A stretch of 64,000 nt of DNA from Antrodiella citrinella (Eukaryota; Basidiomycota; Agaricomycetes; Polyporales; Steccherinaceae): NCBI GenBank assembly GCA_004802725.1, contig SGPM01000008.1, forward strand, positions 176,496-240,495. The letters are read 5' to 3'. The notes beneath the pieces are model-generated. The model saw nothing but the letters and a program-made list of their open reading frames with translations. It ran no database searches and had not been told where the DNA came from. Shown in pieces: positions 57,403-64,000 of this stretch; position 1 is the stretch's first letter; each line of letters opens with the position of its first letter. Made by a program: the position numbers and the translations under genes.

Positions 57403-60400
57403 TCAACCAGTGACCATAGCGTACAACTTGTCCTTGTCCCCGCTCTCGTCTACCAACAGTCGGAGTAACCCCTTCTGATTTTTGAGTAGCTCGCTTGGTT
57501 TGTCGAACTCCGCCTGTGGATCATTGTCAGTCGAGAGGTGGAATGTCAAAGAAGGAGACTTACGATGCGACCAGCATCCAGAACCATCTGTTTGTGACAA
57601 GCATGGTACAGGTAAAACGATATGTAGACTGAGCAGAAGATAGAGACGTACGATTCTGTCGGAATCCATGATAGTTTGCAGACGGTGTGCGACAGTCAGG
57701 AGCGTCACGTCCTTATCTAATTTTGACCTCAGAAAGGTCTGGATGACGTTGTCAGTCTCGTAGTCAATCGCGGATGTAGCTGCGAGAAGATCACTATCAA
57801 GCAGTCGATATCGTTAATTCAACACTCACCCTCATCAAGAATCAAGAGCTTGCTCCGTCTCACGATCGCCCTCGCCAGAGCTAAGATTTGCCTCTGGCCG
57901 ATAGATAAGTTGCTTCCTCCACCAGATATTGCGGCATCCAACGTGATGCGATGTTCGTTATCCTCGCTCTGCAGGGAGAACAGACCAGCAGCTCGGAGGG
58001 CGTCATTCAACTCGGCGTCGTCGTGCTGGGAGAAAGGGTCCAAGTTTTGGCGAAGCGTTCCGCTGAGCAATTCCGGCTGTAAGGTGCAGGGTGTTGAGAT
58101 CATGGAGAAAAGGCAAGGATGTAAGGTACGCACGACTTGTGGAATGATTGTAATGTGAGACCGAAGAGCAGACAAATTGATAGTGTCAGTCTTTAAGCCA
58201 TCATAGAACATGTCGCCTTCAGTGAGGATACACCTGAGTAACGCAAGGGTCAAGGAGCTCTGCGAGCCATATTTAGCTGATCATATCCTCATAAACATGC
58301 ATACTTCATGTCGGACGCACCTTTCCGCTTCCAGTTCTTCCGACGATGCCAACGCGCTCTCCGGACTTGATGTGGAAAGATAGATCATGCAACACTTTAG
58401 AGCCATCCACAGAGTATCTTGCAGACAAGCCTTCTACTCGCAATTCGCCACTTGCAGGCCAATACGCCGGCGGCTCCCCCTCGGTCGTAGCTTTTGGCTC
58501 CGCCTCGATTTCGAGATATTGCTGCACCCGTTCGATACTGGTCCCTTGAGTCTCTGCCGTGTTGAGCATACGAACAGCCCACATGATCAAGTCGGCGAAA
58601 CCAACAGCCATGGTCAAGGAAAAACCAATCGTGGATGAGTCTACATCCGGTCGGCCGTAGATTAAATATGCGGCGAGTGCAGAAGAGAATATACCACCTA
58701 ATGAACTGCAGCGCACATTGACCCACCTGCAACGCGTCGTTAGATCTCGAATATAGATATAGGATGCATTGACTATACCGAGACAGATTATGAGCTGTGA
58801 TTTGCGCTCTGGTGTAGTTATCAAGGTACTTGTAAGACCCCTTGCGGAAAGCCGCTTGCGCGCCATATGCACGAATGGACACTACAGACTACGTCGTCAA
58901 TAACTTGAATACAAGACCAGAGTGGACTGCGGCGTACCCAAACCTGAGACTGCAGAACCGAAATGTCCCAAGACGGGGGACTTGGCATTGCTTGATTCAC
59001 GTTTGACAGGCAGCTCCGCTCTCATATATATATGTCCAAACCCAACGCCGACAAGGATGACGATGATACCAGGGACTGAGAAGATGGGTGAGATGATGAT
59101 GACCGCACCGAACTTCACAGCGATCTCCAGAACGATATCAATGACATCGTAAAACGAGTTAGATAAAGGGCCGTCGACTATACAGATCGGAAGTCAACGC
59201 ATGTGCTGTCATCAATGATGAAGAGACGTACTGAGGGCAATGTCTTGTGTACACCTAGTGATGACGCGAGATATGGGAGTCTTATCAAGCCACCTGTGCG
59301 ACAGACATTCGTCAATGCCTATCACGAGACTCGATCTCTGCTCTGTTCACTCACCTCAAAGTCGCTCCAAGAACAGAATCAATGAGGAGCCCGTGAATAC
59401 GCTGGGATGCTCTGACAGAGCCAAATGACCAGATACTGTACGCCGACCCATATGATACAAATGCACTCAAACATAAGCACGAATAGAGCGTGACATAGCT
59501 GGGAAGCGGGCAATACAATTAGACATATCACCGCAGGAGTTTGTCGTAGTACTCACTATAATGCGGAGACCTCTGACGGGTTATGATAGTTGTACTCTCT
59601 TGTCCATAAGCCAAGAACCCACTTATCAAGCTGATTGAAAACGTTGTTGATCAGGATGAAGACGATGAAAGCTATCCAGAATGGCAAAGCCAGCTTTCCG
59701 TCTGACATATTACCGAGATACATTCTGACTGGAGACGTCTGGTTCTCAGACCCAATCGGCTGTAGTGTGGTGAGAGGGACGTACATGCAGACCAGCTGAG
59801 ACGGCCAATGGCAACTTCCTCTTCGACAATCAATTGGCCCTTCGGCTTTGCTGATGCTTCTGCCGTGGTTTCTTCCACAGTTTGTTCTTCCATTTCCAAT
59901 GCTTGCTGTTCTTTGTTCACCTCTAGCTGCAAAGTCTTGTCCTTTGCAAGCGCGCTGGACAGCGAACCTTGGCTGATAATGCGACCATCAGAGCTTAGTG
60001 ACACCACGAAGTCCGCCACAGGTGCCGTCAAAGCAATGTTGTGCGTCTGACGCAAAATGTCAGAATTCCTACTGATAGATGCGATCATCGTACATGAACT
60101 TACAACCAAGATCACGGTGCGTCCGTGAAGCAATTCGCCACGGAAACACTTCTCGACAATTGCTTTGGCTGTATGAACGTCCAAGGCTGCAAGAACCTAT
60201 GTTTCGATTCAGCGCTATCTCAGCATATAACAGAGAGGTGGAGAAAACGTACATCATCCAACAGCAGGATGCTTGCTGACGAATATACTGCACGCGCAAG
60301 AGTAATGCGAGCCTATCATCACACCGTCAACACAGAACAATTGACGATTGATTTGAATCCATGCGTTACCTTCTGTCCTCCACTGGAAAATCGCGCACAG

Positions 60401-63400
60401 CCGGCTCAGCCACTTCAATCTGTGACACTATATGTGTAACTCACCTGAGTGTCAGGCCCTTCTCGCCTACCTCGGTCTGGTCTCCGGTGTCGAACAACGC
60501 CAGATCATGCTTCAAAGCACATTGCTCAACAACGGCGTTGTAACGCTCCTCATCGTAAGGAGACCCGAACAATATGTTTTCCTATATAGCGAGGTAAGTG
60601 TTTGAGTACAAATGGTATGGATTTGACCTACACGGATAGTGTCGTTGAGGACCCAAGATTCCTGAGCATGGTAAGCCACGCCGCTGCCTCGGGGTAAGCT
60701 GACAAAGGAATCTGGGCCCGTAGGTGTCCAGTGCATCTCGCCTAAATATCCACAGAAGTCAGTACAGCGCGTGAACTAAGCTTCGAGATAAGAGGTGACC
60801 TAGCAGCGCCATCAACAAAGAGGTTTTCCCGCATCCTGTCTGACCAATAACGAGATTGATACAGGCACGCTTGAAGAACACCTCGTCCTCAATCCTGAGA
60901 GTGAAATTGCGGCGGGTCGATCCTGGAGTTGCAGCGCCGTCGCTGTCTGCGGTCCACGTGAAGGATGCAGCGCGAATTCCAATGGCGCCTTCTTCTATTG
61001 CAGACTCGTTGGTGGACGGCGTTTTGGCATTCTGCGTAAATTCGTCCAAAAGCTCAGTCTGGGAAAATTTTGGTCAAATCGTGCAAGAATGGCGGAGAAT
61101 CCTTATACGCTCACTTCGTTGAGGAACCCGGTGATACGGTCGAGCGAAACTTTGCCTGCGCATTGATGAGCATTACAGATGGCAGATATGAAATGTTGGT
61201 TACTATACCTGTGATAACATTAGGGACGAGATAGAATCCACTGGCGAAGAAACTTTGTACGAGCCCAAAGACTGAAGACAATGATGAGCAGCCAAACTTG
61301 TGCGAAATTCAAACCACGCACTAGCCATAGAGGGGAAGACCTTTGATGCTGTAAGGGTTTGCTTCATGATCACAGTCTATGTGGAGTCTTAGTACTTATC
61401 TGAGAACAGGAAGATAATCACGTACATAGGTGCCGTAGGTCAAAACGATCGTCACAAGTGGAATCACGTTGCTACGAGGGATATAGGATTAGCTCGGTAT
61501 CTGACGAGATGGATGACTTTGCAACCTACTTTGCGATAGCATTGAACGCAGAAAGAAGCTTCAGCTTCCGAACGGACTTCAGTTCCTCTTTACGTTTCTC
61601 AGCCAGCTGCGCGCTGACTTTCGGCTCCCAGCCAAACAGCTTCACCATGCGAATCATGTTCATAGCTAAGCATGGTTCAACATCATATGCCGATCGAGGT
61701 GACGATTCGGAACAGATACATACTCTCGGTCACGCTCTGAACTCGGTCGTCGCTCTGTGTACGATAGGTCAGCTTGGTCGGTATACGTTGAGACTAGGAC
61801 AAGATTGTACCTGTGCCATCTTCTCTACCTGAGTACCACGCAACAACTTAGCGAGATAGCCAGGGATTGGTATCATGATTGCCATTGCGACCAGACCAGG
61901 GAGTATACTAGACACCGCGGAATCAGTATGACAAAGATCCACGAGGAAAACATCCTGCTTACCTCCAACCCAACATGGCGTACAAGACGAACATACTCAC
62001 GATGATTTGCACCGGAATATAGAACACTGGGGGTATAACGATAAGCTCTTGTCAATGATATTGTGAACTGAAGAGACAGACAGAGTATCATGAAACTTTG
62101 TCCAGTCTCAATACCGGCAAGATCTGTAGTGACAAGATTGTTGAGCTTTCCAACCAAATTTTGCGACGTCTGTCAGTCTCAGGTTCGGTCTTTGCTCCGT
62201 CATCTTGGCCCTTCGTAGGTTGTACTTTGGTAGCCGAAGTAGTGGTAGAGGCGCCATCGGCACTGGCTTGACCAGCGGAGGTGGTCGACTCGGCGAGAGA
62301 GACAGCGCCATCCGGTGTGGAGGGTCTCGTTTCGAAGTTCGAGACCTTCGCGACGTCCGCCTTGACACGCATCCGCAACGCGTGGTCGAAGATGAGCTGC
62401 GTGAGTATGGCCTGAGCTTGGTTCAGGGTCCTTGTCTGTGATACGCAGTCAGTATTCTTAACTCTGAGCGCGATAGTAAGCTCGGTACTTCGATGTATTG
62501 GTACCAGCCAATGAAGACAGCCCCGAGCATAGGTCCAAGAAGAAGCCATATCATCCACACCCATGGCTTGACAATGGCACCCTCGCCTCCAGTCTCGAGA
62601 TGGCTGATCATCCATGACAATTTAGTGAGTTTGTAGATCATGCCGAATGAACATACTTGAGAAGTCTGTTGACACCAAGCGGACCCAAGAACGACGTAAG
62701 AGTCTGCGAAAATTGAATTCAATAGGCGAAACAGTAAAAAGCATCTTTCGTACCTTTAAGACGATCATCAGGCCCATCTCGAGGTGTTCATAGACTGGGT
62801 ATTCGATCAACATGAACACGCAACAAGAGCATAGCTAGAGACATACGAAACACGTCAAGAATAAGACTCTGCCACAGGTGCCGTTTCTGTCCCTTCAACA
62901 ACGGGTCAAGAGACTAGGAGCTTTGTTAGTCAAGGAAAGAGACTATAAGACTTATGAAGTACGCACGGGATAGCTTCGATTCACCAAGTTTTTGGTGAAG
63001 TTGCTGTCGCTCAGAGCAGGCAATTCGTCACGTTTGATGTGCTGGACCTTGTTGGCCTTGTACACTATAGGGTCGCAGTAAATATGGAAGGCCATAGAGA
63101 ATACGGACGACGTGTCCGTCAATGGAACTTCCGCGGGGATGTCCTGTACGTCAATCAGCCATGCCTTCCGACCGGTGTATCACTCAAAGGCAGAGCACGT
63201 ACTTCAGGGTCGATAGGGATATGCTGCCGTGGTATTGCGAGCGGTATTATGATCGTCGCAAAGCTCAGAACCGTCACCTTCGTCCAAATTAGCCACCCTT
63301 CGTCTTTGTCCTCTGGCGACAGCGTGTAAGTGCACAGTGGCCAGATATCACGATAGAAGTAGACGATCCACGGCGCGAGTAGAACGAAGGCCAGGTGGGT

Positions 63401-63900
63401 GGAACAAGTCTTGCTCCATTTTGCGCTACCAACGACAGATACGATCCCCAATATCGAGGAATAAAGCTGCGTGTGAATATTAGGGCAGGAAGGACGACGC
63501 TTCATGACAGAAGCTACTAACGAAAATTGCACACATTCCATCATATAAGACGAGCCCGTTTGTCCTCTTGTCCCCCTGCAACAAACTCGTCGAAGGGATT
63601 AACAAACCTAATAATGTCAGACACGCAAGAAAACGCGTCGCCTTGAAAGCGAAGATGCTCCCTCCACCCAAGTCAGCGACATGCGTACTGAAACGTGGTA
63701 TTGATCCTGTGCGAAGTTGACGACTCGTCGCAACCTTCGACGTCGACGAAGAGCACATCGCCCAGATACTTTGTCCCAGAAGGACGAGCAGTGACAGCCC
63801 TGCGGCGAAGATCGGAACTGTTGTGAACCGCGGATTCAGCGCTAACCAAGGCGTAACTGCGCGTAGCGCAGAGTTGTTTGGAAAGCAGAAAACGCATACA
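57403..63900 (-). CDS. ABC transporter, ABCC/MRP type (5' end outside window)
   Basis: A many-exon gene ending at TGA 57405-57403 and entering the window through an exon that starts at about 63900 after a TTAG acceptor; the start codon lies beyond the right edge. Order: N-terminal helices (LALNPRFTTVPIFAAGL onward), TMD1 with a charged Ser/Thr-rich loop (around 62140-62340), NBD1, TMD2, NBD2. NBD1 has Walker A GQTGCGKTS, Q-loop AYHAQESWV, signature SGGQKARI, Walker B ILLLDDV with Asp in place of Glu, and H-loop THN. NBD2 has Walker A GIVGRTGSGK, signature LSIGQRQI, Walker B LLILDE and AHR. The degenerate NBD1 and canonical NBD2 are normal for ABCC pumps, which export conjugates and drugs. Substrate unknown. 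Probably in the plasma or vacuolar membrane. Confidence 0.92.
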
Positions 63901-64000
63901 CTAACAGAGGTTCAAGTCTATCTGACGTAGGTATCACTCAAGTAGTAGTAGTGTGAATAGAATATGTATTTCAGATACTATGGAGAACACAGATGACCGA

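Noticed and set aside
1..64000. CRISPR arrays, tRNA or rRNA genes
   Set aside because: No regularly spaced direct repeats were seen and I noticed no tRNA T-loop/acceptor signature; a covariance-model scan would be needed to exclude tRNAs fully.

Overview
This is a window of nuclear genomic DNA from a basidiomycete fungus, most likely an agaricomycete. Genes carry many short introns of about 45-65 nt with GT..AG ends and CTAAC/CTGAC-like branch points. The gene content is typical of mushroom-forming fungi: an atromentin-synthetase-type A-T-TE enzyme, a multi-exon P450, a family-44 glycoside hydrolase, and an FGxGR-type heme protein with microexons. There is no sign of operons, CRISPR arrays or plasmid features. 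I assembled exon models by hand; where exon lengths are given, I checked that their sum is a multiple of three.

Left part (1-9.1 kb): a divergent pair (a possible gene running off the left edge, and an RG-rich protein of unknown function), then an NRPS-like adenylating enzyme on the minus strand, a small inverted-repeat element, and a 265-residue seven-helix membrane protein built from ten exons. Middle-left (9.1-20 kb): a cytochrome P450, TFIIE beta (general transcription), a 152-residue unknown protein, a membrane-anchored amidohydrolase, and PAN3 (mRNA deadenylation).

Middle (20-38.5 kb): a Cid1-type terminal nucleotidyltransferase with a very long disordered tail, a large coiled-coil protein with a SILK plus VxF phosphatase-docking pair, two divergently transcribed related genes with matching exon layout (one carries an in-frame TGA CTA), choline-phosphate cytidylyltransferase, a KTR-type mannosyltransferase, and a short-chain dehydrogenase.

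Right part (38.8-64 kb): a secreted GH44 glycanase gene, followed by two stand-alone copies of its N-terminal module (one intact, one with its ATG changed to ATA). Then come a MAP-kinase-phosphatase-like protein, a possible small two-exon gene behind a strong TATA/CT-rich promoter, DEF1 (RNA polymerase II degradation factor), an F-box/LRR-like protein, and an ABCC-type transporter whose 5' end lies beyond the right edge.

Most genes are housekeeping and unrelated to one another. The accessory elements of interest are the GH44 module cluster, the divergent paralog pair, the orphan quinone-synthetase-like enzyme, the P450 and the seven-helix protein. The most unusual sequence observations are the GH44-module duplication series, the TGA CTA codon pair inside a coding frame, and two GC-AG introns, one of which is next to an 8-nt microexon.
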